The position numbers and the translations under genes were made by a program. From the NCBI GenBank assembly GCA_965243325.1, contig CBDEUQ010000003.1, positions 2,728,001-2,792,000 of the forward strand: a stretch of DNA of 64,000 nucleotides. Direction: 5' to 3'. The notes below the pieces were generated by a model. That model did no database searches. It was not told the DNA's origin and worked only from the letters and a program-made list of their open reading frames with translations. Positions 44,824-54,287 of this stretch are shown piece after piece. The stretch comes from JANQOH01 sp965243325 (GTDB lineage Bacteria > Pseudomonadota > Alphaproteobacteria > UBA7887). Position 1 is the stretch's first letter. Every line of letters starts with the position of its first letter.

Positions 44824-47761
44824 CTTCACGGGTCTCCGTTCCATCCGCGGCGTCTGCGATCAACGAGTCGAACAGCACGCGCACGCGGGCCTGGGTGTCC
44901 CTCAGTTTCTCCTTCAGAGCGGCGAAATCGGCCGCTCCGCCCGCCCGGCTGAGAACGCGCCGCAACCCTTCCGGCGCGGTATCTTCGTTCAACCGGCCCT
45001 CTAGGCTCAGCCGCAGCGTGGCCTGCACGTTGTAGTACATGTCGGCGGCCGCGGTCAGAGTTTCGGCGTCTTCCGCGCGCAGCGCGCCGGCGCCGGCCAG
45101 CGCGCGGAGAGCGTCGCGGGTGTTCGTATGCAGGACGGCGGGATTGCGCGCGGCGTCCCGCAGCACCAGCGTCTGGGCAATGAATTCGACGTCGATCAGA
45201 CCGCCGCGGACGTGCTTGACCGCCAGAGGGTCGTCCGTGCCGTGCTCCGCCGCCATGCGCCGACGCATGTCGACGACGTCGCGTGCCAACGCGGCAGGCT
45301 CGCGGGGCTGCCGCAACAACGTTTCGACGAGGGTTTCGAGACGCGCGGCGAGAGCGGGCGGTGCGCATACGACCCGCGCGCGGCTCAACGCCATCAGCTC
45401 CCACGTCCATGCGGCCTCGCGGTAGTGGCGCTCGAAACCGCCCACCTCGCTCGCGAGCGGTCCGTCGTCGCCCTGGGGGCGAAGGCGCATGTCGATATCG
45501 TACAGCCTGCCGGCGCCCGTCTGACTCGACAGGGCGGTAATCAGGCGCTGGCCGAGCCGCGCATAGTAGGCGGCCGGCGCGAGACCGCGGCGACCTCCCG
45601 AAACGACGTTCGGCCCCGGGGCATCGTAGACGAATACGAGGTCGAGATCGGAGCCGCGCGACAATGCGCGGCTGCCCAGCTTGCCAAAGCCCAATACGGC
45701 GAATTCGCCGTCGAGGCGGCCGTGACGGATCGCGAATTCGTCGCCGACCGCACCGAGCATGGCGTCGATCAGCGCGTCGGCGATGTCGCTCTGGGCCGCT
45801 CCCGCCTCTCTCGCCGCACGCGTTCCCAGCAGTTGCTGGACGCTGACGCGAAACTTGGCGTCCGCCGCCCAACCCTGCGCGGCGTGCAGGCGCTCCTGAA
45901 AATCGTCCGCCGAAGCGAGCGCGGCGGCGAGCGACCGGCCGTACTCCCGCCGGTTCGGCAGGGCATCGAAGAACCCCTGCGTCAGCACCGCGTCGAGCAC
46001 GTTGGCGTGAGCCGCAAGATGGCGCGCGATCCGCGGCGCGCTGCCGACGATCTCGGCGATCAACTCGAGCAACTGCGGCTGGGCGAGGAACAGCGAGAAC
46101 AGTTGCACGCCGGAGGGGAGCCGGCGGAGAAACGCATCGAACCTGACGAAAGCCTGGTCGGGATTGGCGGTGGCGGCGAGCGCCGCGAGGAGGCCGGGTA
46201 CCAGCTCGGTCAGCAGTTCCCGGCCGCGGGCGCTGCGCGTCGCCGGCATGCGCCCATGATGCCAGGCGCGGATCGTGGTCGACACGGTGTGCGGTTCGCC
46301 GAATCCCATGCGTTCGAGGGTGCGGATCGTCTCCGGATCCGCCTCGGCGCTGGTGAAGACCAGATTGCCGCCGCCCGGAAGCCGCGCGCCGAGCGGCGCG
46401 GCGTCCTCGAACAAGCCCTCGCAGTGCGCGGCGACCCGCTGCAGATGTTCTTGCAGTCCCCGGGCGAACGAGTCCGCGTCGCCATGCCCGAGAAAGACCG
46501 AGAACCGCGCGAGACCGTCCTCGCTTTCGGGCAGACGGTGGAGCTGCCGATCGCCGATCATTTGCAGCCGATGTTCGATGCGGCGCAGATACCAGTACGA
46601 GTCGACGAGCACCCGCGCGTCCCCGGACCCGATACGGCCCGCCGCGGCGAGAGCGTTCAACGCCGCTTCCGTCCCGCGGACGCGGAGCGCGGGTTCGCGA
46701 CCGCCCCAGATGAGCTGCTGTGTCTGGGTAAAGAACTCGATCTCGCGAATGCCGCCCCGGCCAAGCTTGACATCGTGGCCGGCGATCGCGATTTCGCCGC
46801 CGCCGTGGTGGCTGCGAATTTGCCGCTTGATGGACTGGATGTCGCGTATCGCGGCGAAATCCAGGTGCTTGCGCCACAGGAAGGGACGAATCGCCCGCAG
46901 AAACGTTTCCGCCGCCCGAATGTCTCCGGCGATTGGCCGCGCCTTGATCATGGCGGCGCGTTCCCAGTTCTGACCGAGGCTCGCGTAATACCCTTCCGCC
47001 GCCGCTACCGAGACCGCCGGCGGGGTCGCCGACGGGTCGGGTCGCAGGCGAAAATCGGTGCGAAAGACATAGCCGTCGCCGGTTCTCTCCTCGAGCAACC
47101 GACCCAGCCTGCGGGCGAACCCGGCATAGATTTCCTGGACCGGCTTCCGTCCCGCTGCCGGCGCCGCGTCGGCGTCGTAGAAAACGATCAGGTCGACGTC
47201 GCTCGAGTAGTTGAGCTCGCCGCCGCCGAGTTTTCCCATCGCCAATACGAACACGCCGGACCCGCCGCCCGGTGCGGCGGCATCGGGAAGCGCGATCTCT
47301 CCCCAGTCGTGCGACTGGCGCAACAGGTGATCCACCGCGTGTCCGATCGCCGCGTCGGCGAAGCGGCTGAGTGCGGCCGTCGTTTGCCGGTCGTCCCACA
47401 GACCGGCGATATCGCCGACGGCGACGATTAGCGCCGCCCGCTGCCGGGCGTGCCGCAGGGTCCGGACCGCGCCCGCGTGATCCGTGCCGTTCGCGGCCAT
47501 GTCGGCGTCGAGATCGCCGAGCGTGCGCGCGAGCGCGGCGTCGGGACCGGAGGCGAGCGCGGCACGAAGGCTTTCCGGCTGGTGCAGCGCGCAACGACCG
47601 AGAAATGGCGAGTTGCCGAACAGGGCGGCGAGCACCGGGCGTTCGATGGCGGACGCCGGCGCGCCGGCGGCGCCGAGCCAATCTTCAAGGCCGCGCCGCG
47701 CAGCTTCGGCATCGGCCGGCGCAGGCAACGCATCGACTCCGGCATTTCGTTCGGCGTACAT
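44786..47761 (-). CDS. glnE: bifunctional glutamine synthetase adenylyltransferase / adenylyl-removing enzyme
   Basis: Controls glutamine synthetase by adenylylation and its removal, under PII. At 991 residues it has both nucleotidyltransferase halves: the N-terminal one with AMGKLGGGELNYSSDVDLIVFYD, and the C-terminal one with GFGKLGSRALSRGSDLDLVFVYD plus RLYDIDMRLRPQGDDG. The helical regulatory regions lie between. Order glnE-bcp is conserved in alphaproteobacteria. It is divergent from the DUF3971 gene, with only 33 bases between starts. Nitrogen control is known for the family; no NtrC site was found. Confidence 0.96.
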   Translation of the reverse strand: MYAERNAGVDALPAPADAEAARRGLEDWLGAAGAPASAIERPVLAALFGNSPFLGRCALHQPESLRAALASGPDAALARTLGDLDADMAANGTDHAGAVRTLRHARQRAALIVAVGDIAGLWDDRQTTAALSRFADAAIGHAVDHLLRQSHDWGEIALPDAAAPGGGSGVFVLAMGKLGGGELNYSSDVDLIVFYDADAAPAAGRKPVQEIYAGFARRLGRLLEERTGDGYVFRTDFRLRPDPSATPPAVSVAAAEGYYASLGQNWERAAMIKARPIAGDIRAAETFLRAIRPFLWRKHLDFAAIRDIQSIKRQIRSHHGGGEIAIAGHDVKLGRGGIREIEFFTQTQQLIWGGREPALRVRGTEAALNALAAAGRIGSGDARVLVDSYWYLRRIEHRLQMIGDRQLHRLPESEDGLARFSVFLGHGDADSFARGLQEHLQRVAAHCEGLFEDAAPLGARLPGGGNLVFTSAEADPETIRTLERMGFGEPHTVSTTIRAWHHGRMPATRSARGRELLTELVPGLLAALAATANPDQAFVRFDAFLRRLPSGVQLFSLFLAQPQLLELIAEIVGSAPRIARHLAAHANVLDAVLTQGFFDALPNRREYGRSLAAALASADDFQERLHAAQGWAADAKFRVSVQQLLGTRAAREAGAAQSDIADALIDAMLGAVGDEFAIRHGRLDGEFAVLGFGKLGSRALSRGSDLDLVFVYDAPGPNVVSGGRRGLAPAAYYARLGQRLITALSSQTGAGRLYDIDMRLRPQGDDGPLASEVGGFERHYREAAWTWELMALSRARVVCAPPALAARLETLVETLLRQPREPAALARDVVDMRRRMAAEHGTDDPLAVKHVRGGLIDVEFIAQTLVLRDAARNPAVLHTNTRDALRALAGAGALRAEDAETLTAAADMYYNVQATLRLSLEGRLNEDTAPEGLRRVLSRAGGAADFAALKEKLRDTQARVRVLFDSLIADAADGTETREDESSSPGRRSGP

Positions 47762-47794
47762 GGGGTGGCGTCCGACTAAGCCGATGCAAACGGC

Positions 47795-50700
47795 GTGCAG
47801 GGTCTCGAAAACGATTTCATCAGACCATACAACAAGGACGCGGCGCCGCGAGCGTTGCGAAGGGCGAAATCGGACGTGATCGGACCGCTTGCGAGGATGC
47901 TACTGCACGTCGCCGGGGGTGCCGCGGGACTGGCGGCCGTGGTGCTCGTATTCGGCGCGTGGCGGCTGTCGCAAGGCCCCGTGTCGCTGAGCTTCCTCGC
48001 GCCGCATCTCGAGCGCTCCCTGGCCCTTGCGCAGTCCGGATTTCGGGTGTCTTTCGACGATCTGACCCTCGGCCTGCGCGACGACAGTTACTTGCTGGGC
48101 ATTCGCGCGTTCGGAGTCCGCGCGGGGGATCTCGACGACCGGGTCGATCTCCGTGTCCCGGAGGCGACCGTCGGCCTGAATGTGCCGGCGTTGGCGCGCG
48201 GCGTCGTCGCGCCGCAGCGTCTCGATCTCTACGGGCCCACGGTGCACGTCCGGCGCGACGACGCACGGGCAGACGGAGAGGTCGCGGGCGGGGCCGCCGA
48301 CACGTTGCGGCGTGCGCTGTCCGACGCGCCCGGCCTCGGACGGGCGCGCCTCGTGAACGTGGTCGATGCCACCGTGGTCTTTCGCGACGGCGAGTCGGAG
48401 CACATATGGTTCTCGCCGTTCGGGCACGTTTTGCTGGAACCTCGATCGACCGGCCTGACCGCAACCGCCGCCGCGACCGTCAAGAGCGACGGCGAGGCCT
48501 TCGAGTTCGCAGCAACGGCGTCTTACGATTCCGCGGGCGGCACCGTCGCCGTCCAGGCGAAATTCGAGGATCTGACGCCCGCACGGTGGGCGCGGTTTGC
48601 TCCCGACAGCATGCCGGCCGGGGCATTCGACGTTCCGCTGAGCGGGGAAATCGTCTTCGCTGCGGATCTTGCCGGCCACGTCGACACGATGGCGTTCGAC
48701 CTGTCGAGCGATGCGGGAACCATCGCACCGCCGGCGCCCTGGGCACCCGGCGTGCGCCTCCCGGTCCGCGGGCTGCGAGCGATCGGCCGTTTCGACAACG
48801 AACCGGGGCGTCTTACCTTCGATGAGCTTTCTGTCGACTTCGACGGCCCGAGCGTGGCTTTGGAAGGCATTGTGGAAGGCGACTGGAAGCGGCCGGACAT
48901 CGCGGCCGACATTGCCCTGCGCGGATTGCCCATCGACGATCTGGCCGTCTACTGGCCGCGCGACGCTGAGGTGGACAGGCGCCGCTGGGCGCTCGAAAAC
49001 CTGCGCGACGGAACGCTGGAAACGCTCGACGTGCGGGTGGACGTCTCGGGTGCCGACTGGGACCTCGTGCGCTTTCCCACCGATGTCGCGGACGGACGTT
49101 TCGAGGTTACCGGCGCGACGGTCCGCTACCGGGAGAGCATGCCGCCGATGCAGGGCGTGCACGCGTCCGGCCGCTTCGACGCGGCGGGGGCGACGGTGGA
49201 CATGCATTCGGGTCGTGCGGGGCCGTTGGACGTTCGCGACGCAACGATGGAGATTCGCCCGGAATCGGACGCAGGCGGCTTCTTGCGTGTCAAAGGAACG
49301 TTCTCGGGCGAAATCGGCGAGACGTTGGCGTGGCTAGCGCGGCCGCCCTTCGATGCGGCCGGGCTCCCGTCTCTGGATCCCGCCGGGGTCTCCGGCACCG
49401 TCGTCGGCGATCTGACGCTTCGCGTTCCGCTCGACGAGCCCGCACTTGCGGACGAGATCGCCGTTTCCGTCGTTGCCGAGTTCCACGACGCCGCCGTCGA
49501 CCTCGGCATGGCCGGACACCGGGGACTCCACGACGGCACGGGAACGCTGTTTCTGGAGCGCGACGGTTTCGAGCTGACGGGGCAGGCGTCGGTCGACGGC
49601 GTCCGGGGCAGCGTCGTCTGGCACGAAGCGTTCGCACCGCCGCCCGACGACCCGCGCCGGACGATGGACATATCGGCGGTGCTGGACTCTGCGGCGCGCG
49701 ACCGCCTCGGCGTCGACGCCCCGTGGCTTCACGGTCCGGTTGCGGTGCGCGCGCTCGCCTCCGCAATGGACGGCGAACCGATGGCGGTCGACGTGGAACT
49801 CGATGCGGTCGAGGCCGCGATCGATCTGCCCGTGCTGCCGTGGTTGAAATCGCCCGGCATGCCGGCCATCGCCCGTGCTGCGCTGGTGCTGGACGCGGAC
49901 GGCGTGGCGGCGGTACGCGGGTTCGAGATCGTCGCCGATGCTTTCGCGGCATCGGGCTCGGCGACGCGTTCCGAGGGTGGTCCCTGGACCGTTCGCTTCG
50001 ACCGCTTTGCCGCCGGCGCCACCGACGTGTCGGCTTCGGTCGTCCTCGACGAGACGCCGGAAATCGAGATCCACGACGGCCTGCTCGCCTTGCGCGAAGG
50101 CGGGATCGGCCTCGGAGAGAGCGGCCGGGGCGGCACGGCGCGGCCGTTCGTGCTATCCGCCGACGTGGAAACGCTGCTGCTCGGCGAAAAACTGCGGCTT
50201 GATGGCGGCGTGGTGCGTCTCGCATGGAACGGCGAGACGATCGGTCGGGCGGATATTGACGGACGGCTTGCGAGCGGGGCCTCTCTGACATTGCGTCTGC
50301 GGAGCGGGACGGCTCCGGGCCGCAGCGCGGTGACCGCGGCAACCGACGACGCCGGGCAATTGCTGCGAACGCTCGGCGTCACTCCCAACATGGTGGGGGG
50401 ACGCCTGACGATGAACGGGGAGATCGACCACCGGGCACCATCGCAGCCTCTCCGCGGCCTCCTTCTCATCGACGATTTCCGCATGGTCGATGCGCCGGTG
50501 CTGACGCGCTTGCTGAGCGTCGTCAGCATCACCGGTGCGCTCGAGATGCTGGGGGGCGAAGGGCTGGCCTTCCAAAGGTTCCGCGCTCCCTACGCTTACG
50601 AGGACGGCCGGCTGACGCTCGACGATGCGCTTGCCTCCGCGCTCTCGCTCGGCCTGACGATGGATGGAACGATCGACTTTCGGCGGAACGAGGTCGACGT

Positions 50701-50926
50701 GCGCGGCAATCTCGTGCCGTTCTTTGCGCTGAACACGGTGGTGAACGCCATTCCCCTCGTCGGCGATCTGTTGACGGGCGGAGAGGAGGAAGGCGTCTTT
50801 GCGGCACCGTATCGGGTTACCGGCAGCCGCACCGAGCCCACCGTCGTCGTCAACCCGCTCGCAATCGCCGCGCCCGGCATTTTCCGCAAGCTATTGACCG
50901 AGGGGGGCCTCATCGGCGGCGGGTAG
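47795..50926 (+). CDS. large AsmA/DUF3971 (YhdP/TamB-like) envelope protein
   Basis: A 1043-residue protein with one N-terminal TM (about residues 36-56) and a very long periplasmic region of beta-rich repeats, ending in the AsmA-like C-terminal module (LTRLLSVVSITGALEMLGGEGLAFQRFRAPYAYEDGRLTL, then FRRNEVDVRGNLVPFFALNTVVNAIPLVGDLLTGG). This is the repeating beta-groove family of bridge-like lipid-transfer proteins (YhdP, TamB, AsmA), proposed to move phospholipids to the outer membrane. The GTG start at 47795 is the longest option; a GTG at 47876 is possible. The 3' end overlaps tyrS by 36 bases. Confidence 0.87.
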   Translation: MQGLENDFIRPYNKDAAPRALRRAKSDVIGPLARMLLHVAGGAAGLAAVVLVFGAWRLSQGPVSLSFLAPHLERSLALAQSGFRVSFDDLTLGLRDDSYLLGIRAFGVRAGDLDDRVDLRVPEATVGLNVPALARGVVAPQRLDLYGPTVHVRRDDARADGEVAGGAADTLRRALSDAPGLGRARLVNVVDATVVFRDGESEHIWFSPFGHVLLEPRSTGLTATAAATVKSDGEAFEFAATASYDSAGGTVAVQAKFEDLTPARWARFAPDSMPAGAFDVPLSGEIVFAADLAGHVDTMAFDLSSDAGTIAPPAPWAPGVRLPVRGLRAIGRFDNEPGRLTFDELSVDFDGPSVALEGIVEGDWKRPDIAADIALRGLPIDDLAVYWPRDAEVDRRRWALENLRDGTLETLDVRVDVSGADWDLVRFPTDVADGRFEVTGATVRYRESMPPMQGVHASGRFDAAGATVDMHSGRAGPLDVRDATMEIRPESDAGGFLRVKGTFSGEIGETLAWLARPPFDAAGLPSLDPAGVSGTVVGDLTLRVPLDEPALADEIAVSVVAEFHDAAVDLGMAGHRGLHDGTGTLFLERDGFELTGQASVDGVRGSVVWHEAFAPPPDDPRRTMDISAVLDSAARDRLGVDAPWLHGPVAVRALASAMDGEPMAVDVELDAVEAAIDLPVLPWLKSPGMPAIARAALVLDADGVAAVRGFEIVADAFAASGSATRSEGGPWTVRFDRFAAGATDVSASVVLDETPEIEIHDGLLALREGGIGLGESGRGGTARPFVLSADVETLLLGEKLRLDGGVVRLAWNGETIGRADIDGRLASGASLTLRLRSGTAPGRSAVTAATDDAGQLLRTLGVTPNMVGGRLTMNGEIDHRAPSQPLRGLLLIDDFRMVDAPVLTRLLSVVSITGALEMLGGEGLAFQRFRAPYAYEDGRLTLDDALASALSLGLTMDGTIDFRRNEVDVRGNLVPFFALNTVVNAIPLVGDLLTGGEEEGVFAAPYRVTGSRTEPTVVVNPLAIAAPGIFRKLLTEGGLIGGG

Positions 50927-52234
50927 CGCCCCCCGGACACGGTTCTCCGGGCGTACGAGCGCGTGCCGCTTGCGCCCCGCCGAGAGCTTGATCACGCCGT
51001 CTGCCGTGACGTCGTCCGTGCCGACGGTGCGGTCTTCCGTTTCGATCACCCGACCGTTGACGCGGGCGCCGCCGCCCCGGATCAAGCGCCGCGCGTCGGC
51101 GTTCGATCCGCAAAGGCCCGCCATGCGAAACAGCTTGAACGCGGCAATCCCCGCGGCAAGCGCCGCGCGGTCCAGACCGACCTCGGGAAGATCCCCGCCG
51201 TGGCCGCCCTGAACGAACACCTCCTGCGCCGTTGCCGCCGCCCGGCGCGCCGCGCCGCCGCCGTGGCAAAGCGCCGTCGCCTCGTTCGCCAGCACCGTCT
51301 TGGCCTCGTTGATCTCCTGTCCGCCGAGCGCCTCCAGACGCGCGATTTCGCCGGCCGGCAGGTCGGTGAAGAGACGCAGGAAGCGTCCTGTGTCGGCGTC
51401 CTCGACGTTGCGCCAGAACTGCCAGTAGTCGTACGCCGGCAGGCGATCGGCGTTGAGCCACACCGCGCCGGCGGCCGTCTTTCCCATCTTGGCGCCCGAA
51501 GCGGTGGTGATCAGCGGCGCGGTCAGCCCGAAGAGGTTGCGCCGGTCGGTGCGGCGGGCGAGCTCGACGCCGGCGACGATGTTGCCCCACTGGTCGGAGC
51601 CGCCCATTTGCAGCACGCAGCCATAGCGCCGCGCCAGCTCGAGAAAGTCGTACGCCTGAAGCACCATGTAGTTGAATTCAAGGAAACTCAGCGGTTGTTG
51701 GCGCTCGAGACGCAGCCGCACGGAATCGGCGGCGAGCATTCGATTGACCGAGAAATGCCGGCCGTATTCGCGGAGAAAGTCGAGATACCTCAACGACGCA
51801 AGCCAGTCGGCATTGTCCACCATCACGGCGTCCGAGGGCCCGTCTCCAAACTTCAGAAATGACTCGAAGATACCTCTTATACTTCGTTTATTATCTTCAA
51901 TAACCTTGTCATCCAGAAGCTGCCGCGACGCATCGCGTCCCGACGGATCGCCGATGCGGGTCGTGCCGCCGCCCAGCAACACCACGGGCTTGTGGCCGGT
52001 CTGCTGCAGTCGACGCAGCAGCATGATCTGCACGAGGCTGCCGACATGGAGGCTGTCCGCGGTCGCGTCGAAGCCGATGTAGGCGGTGACCGTCCCGGCG
52101 CCCGCCGCGCGGTCAAGCGCCTCCGCGTCGGTGCATTGATGGATGTAGCCGCGCTCGGCAAGCGTGCGCAGGAAACCGGATTTCAAGCCGTGCGCGGGAA
52201 GCGTGTGCCGGAAATCGGCCGCCTCTTCCGTCAT
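50891..52234 (-). CDS. tyrS: tyrosyl-tRNA synthetase
   Basis: Charges tRNA-Tyr. The 447-residue protein has the HIGH-like motif in DSLHVGSLVQIMLLRRLQ, the tyrosine-site SFLEFNYMVLQAYDF and QMGGSDQWGNIVAGVEL, the KMSKS-like KMGKTAAGAVWL, and a C-terminal S4-like domain. The start is the ATG at 52232-52234, with a GGGG tract 9-12 bases upstream; an ATG three codons earlier is also open. Divergent from anmK, as usual in alphaproteobacteria. Bases 51848-51908 are AT-rich compared with the rest. Confidence 0.95.
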   Translation of the reverse strand: MTEEAADFRHTLPAHGLKSGFLRTLAERGYIHQCTDAEALDRAAGAGTVTAYIGFDATADSLHVGSLVQIMLLRRLQQTGHKPVVLLGGGTTRIGDPSGRDASRQLLDDKVIEDNKRSIRGIFESFLKFGDGPSDAVMVDNADWLASLRYLDFLREYGRHFSVNRMLAADSVRLRLERQQPLSFLEFNYMVLQAYDFLELARRYGCVLQMGGSDQWGNIVAGVELARRTDRRNLFGLTAPLITTASGAKMGKTAAGAVWLNADRLPAYDYWQFWRNVEDADTGRFLRLFTDLPAGEIARLEALGGQEINEAKTVLANEATALCHGGGAARRAAATAQEVFVQGGHGGDLPEVGLDRAALAAGIAAFKLFRMAGLCGSNADARRLIRGGGARVNGRVIETEDRTVGTDDVTADGVIKLSAGRKRHALVRPENRVRGALPAADEAPLGQ

Positions 52235-52318
52235 CGTTCGCATCCCCGGTGCGGGTCGGGCGCACGCTTGCTAGCATGGCGGCGCGCCGCCCGACAATCG
52301 GCAGGAGCGGGACCTGCG

Positions 52319-53437
52319 ATGATCCATGCGATCGGATTGATGAGCGGCACGTCGGCGGACGGCGTAGACGCGGCGGCGGTCGAGACCGACGGCCGCGGTC
52401 GCGTGTCGTGCGGCCCATGGTTGACGGTGCCCTACGACGCGGCGTTGCGGACACGCCTGCGGACGCTCGACCGCGACGACCGCGCGGCCATCGACGATGT
52501 CGCCGCCGCCTTGACAGACGTGCACGCGGCCGCGGTCGCCGCGTTGTCCCGGCGGCTGTCGTCGCCCGCCCGGGTGATCGGGTTTCACGGTCACACCCTC
52601 CACCACGACCCGGCGCGCGGCGTCACGCGGCAGATCGGCGATGCCGGGCGGCTCGCCGCCGCCTGCGGCATCGACGTCGTTGCCGATTTCCGCAGTGCAG
52701 ACGTGGCCGCAGGCGGGCAGGGGGCACCGCTCGCGCCCCTCTACCACGCGGCGCTCGCGGACCCTTTCGAGAAACCGGTCGCGATTCTCAACATCGGCGG
52801 GGTTGCCAATGTCACGTACCTCGACCGCGAGGCGAACGCGATCCGGGCGTTCGATACCGGCCCGGGCAACGGCCTGCTCGACGACTGGGCAACGCGCCAT
52901 GCGGGCGCGCCGATGGATCGCGACGGACGGATGGCAGCGGCGGGCGTCGCCGACACGCGCCGCCTGGCGGCCCTGATGGCGGACCCCTATTTCTCGCGGC
53001 CGCCGCCCAAGTCCCTCGATCGCGATCATTTCGCCGCCCTGGCGGCCCGCGTGCTCGAAGGATCGGCACCGACGGACGGTGCGGCGACACTGGTGGCGTT
53101 CACCGCCGCCGCCGCGGCGCTCGCCGGCAGGCACTTCCCGCGCCTTCCGGAGCGCTGGTTGATCTGCGGCGGCGGTCGGCGCAATCCGCAGATCATGCAG
53201 GCTCTTGGCGAACGTATCGACGCTGCCGTGGCCCCCGTGGAGACCGTCGGCTGGCAAGGGGACGCGCTCGAGGCGCAGGCATTCGCCTATCTCGCCGTCC
53301 GCAGCCTGAACGATCTTCCGCTCAGCCTGCCGCAAACGACCGGCGTCGCCGCGCCGTGCCAGGGTGGACGGAGATACCCCGCCAGTACCGGCGGTCAACC
53401 CACGGCCGCGAGCTCGTCTGTCCGTTTCAGTACATAA
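52319..53437 (+). CDS. anmK: anhydro-N-acetylmuramic acid kinase
   Basis: Recycles 1,6-anhydro-MurNAc from cell-wall turnover to MurNAc-6-phosphate. A 372-residue protein of the normal size with the ATPase-fold GLMSGTSADGVDAA at the start, GFHGHTLHHDP, ADFRSADVAAGGQGAPLAPLYH, NIGGVANVTYLD, FDTGPGNGLLDDW, and LICGGGRRNPQIM. The 3' end overlaps the convergent hydrolase by 43 bases. Confidence 0.95.
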   Translation: MIHAIGLMSGTSADGVDAAAVETDGRGRVSCGPWLTVPYDAALRTRLRTLDRDDRAAIDDVAAALTDVHAAAVAALSRRLSSPARVIGFHGHTLHHDPARGVTRQIGDAGRLAAACGIDVVADFRSADVAAGGQGAPLAPLYHAALADPFEKPVAILNIGGVANVTYLDREANAIRAFDTGPGNGLLDDWATRHAGAPMDRDGRMAAAGVADTRRLAALMADPYFSRPPPKSLDRDHFAALAARVLEGSAPTDGAATLVAFTAAAAALAGRHFPRLPERWLICGGGRRNPQIMQALGERIDAAVAPVETVGWQGDALEAQAFAYLAVRSLNDLPLSLPQTTGVAAPCQGGRRYPASTGGQPTAASSSVRFST

Positions 53438-54051
53438 TTTCTGGCCAGTTGTGCGACTTTCACGAGATCGTCATTGAAGAAATGGTCGGCACCTTCAATG
53501 AGTTGATAATCGATTTCCACGTCACGCTGGCGCGACAGTTTGGCAGCCAGTTTCTCCACGCACTCGGCCGGGACGAGCGTGTCCGTCGTACCCTGGATGA
53601 TCTGGCCGGACACCGGGCAGGGGGCGAGGAATGAAAAGTCGTAGGCGTTGGCGGGCGGCGCGACCGTGACGAATCCGGTGATTTCCGGCCGCCTCATCAA
53701 GAGTTGCAGAGCGATCCATGCGCCGAAGGAGAAGCCGGTGATCCAGCACGCGCGCGCATCCGGATTATAGCTTTGCAGCCAATCCAGCGCCGATGCGGCA
53801 TCGCTCAGCTCGCCCGTACCCTCGTCGTAAGCGCCCTGGCTCCGTCCGACGCCGCGAAAGTTGAAGCGCAGTACCGAGAAATCCATTTGCGTAAACGTGC
53901 GGTACAGCGCGTAGACGACTTTGTTGTTCATGCTGCCGCCGTGCTGCGGGTGCGGATGCAGGACGAGAGCAACCGGCGGATTTTCTTCGGCACCATGATG
54001 GTAGCGACCTTCCAGCCGCCCGTCCGGGCCATTGAAAATGACTTCCGGCAA
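53395..54051 (-). CDS. alpha/beta hydrolase
   Basis: A 218-residue protein of the small alpha/beta hydrolase group (dienelactone hydrolase-like). It has LHPHPQHGGSMNNKVVYALYRTF, the FNFRGVGRSQGAYDEG oxyanion/loop motif, the nucleophile elbow GFSFGAW, and late Asp (GTTDTLVP) and His (GADHFF) of the triad. The start is TTG at 54049-54051, giving LPEVIFNGPDG; a GGAGG sits 6 bases upstream, and upstream in-frame codons are unlike the family. The substrate is unknown. Confidence 0.87.
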   Translation of the reverse strand: MPEVIFNGPDGRLEGRYHHGAEENPPVALVLHPHPQHGGSMNNKVVYALYRTFTQMDFSVLRFNFRGVGRSQGAYDEGTGELSDAASALDWLQSYNPDARACWITGFSFGAWIALQLLMRRPEITGFVTVAPPANAYDFSFLAPCPVSGQIIQGTTDTLVPAECVEKLAAKLSRQRDVEIDYQLIEGADHFFNDDLVKVAQLARNYVLKRTDELAAVG

Positions 54052-54161
54052 CGAGTTCCTCCAGCGGTTGCGTAGAGTTTCGACGCCTGCAACGCGACGG
54101 CGCTGCAACGCAGCTATGGACTCGGATAATCGGCCTCTCGCACCCGAAATGCTGCGGCCGC

Positions 54162-54189
54162 ATAGTTGACGGAATTACTCGGGTATACT
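54162..54189 (+). promoter_or_regulatory. IscR-type box at the promoter of the cysE-isc operon
   Basis: The 25 bases 54162-54186 start with ATAGTTGAC and end with TACTCGGGTAT, separated by GGAAT, matching the layout of the Fe-S-responsive IscR type 1 site known from the E. coli iscR promoter. A -10-like TATACT (54184-54189) overlaps its end. It lies 99 bases before cysE, while iscR itself follows cysE, so autoregulation of the whole operon is likely. Confidence 0.6.
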
Positions 54190-54287
54190 ACATCCGTCGC
54201 GTATCGGACGATGTGGAGGCCGAGGTAACGCGTGTCCGGAGATTGTTGCGATCCACGCCTGAATATCACAATGCGCACCGCCCTGCC

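Noticed and set aside
44826..47681. Long alternative frames across glnE on both strands
   Set aside because: glnE is fully supported by two nucleotidyltransferase domains; the other frames show low-complexity Arg-rich sequence without motifs.
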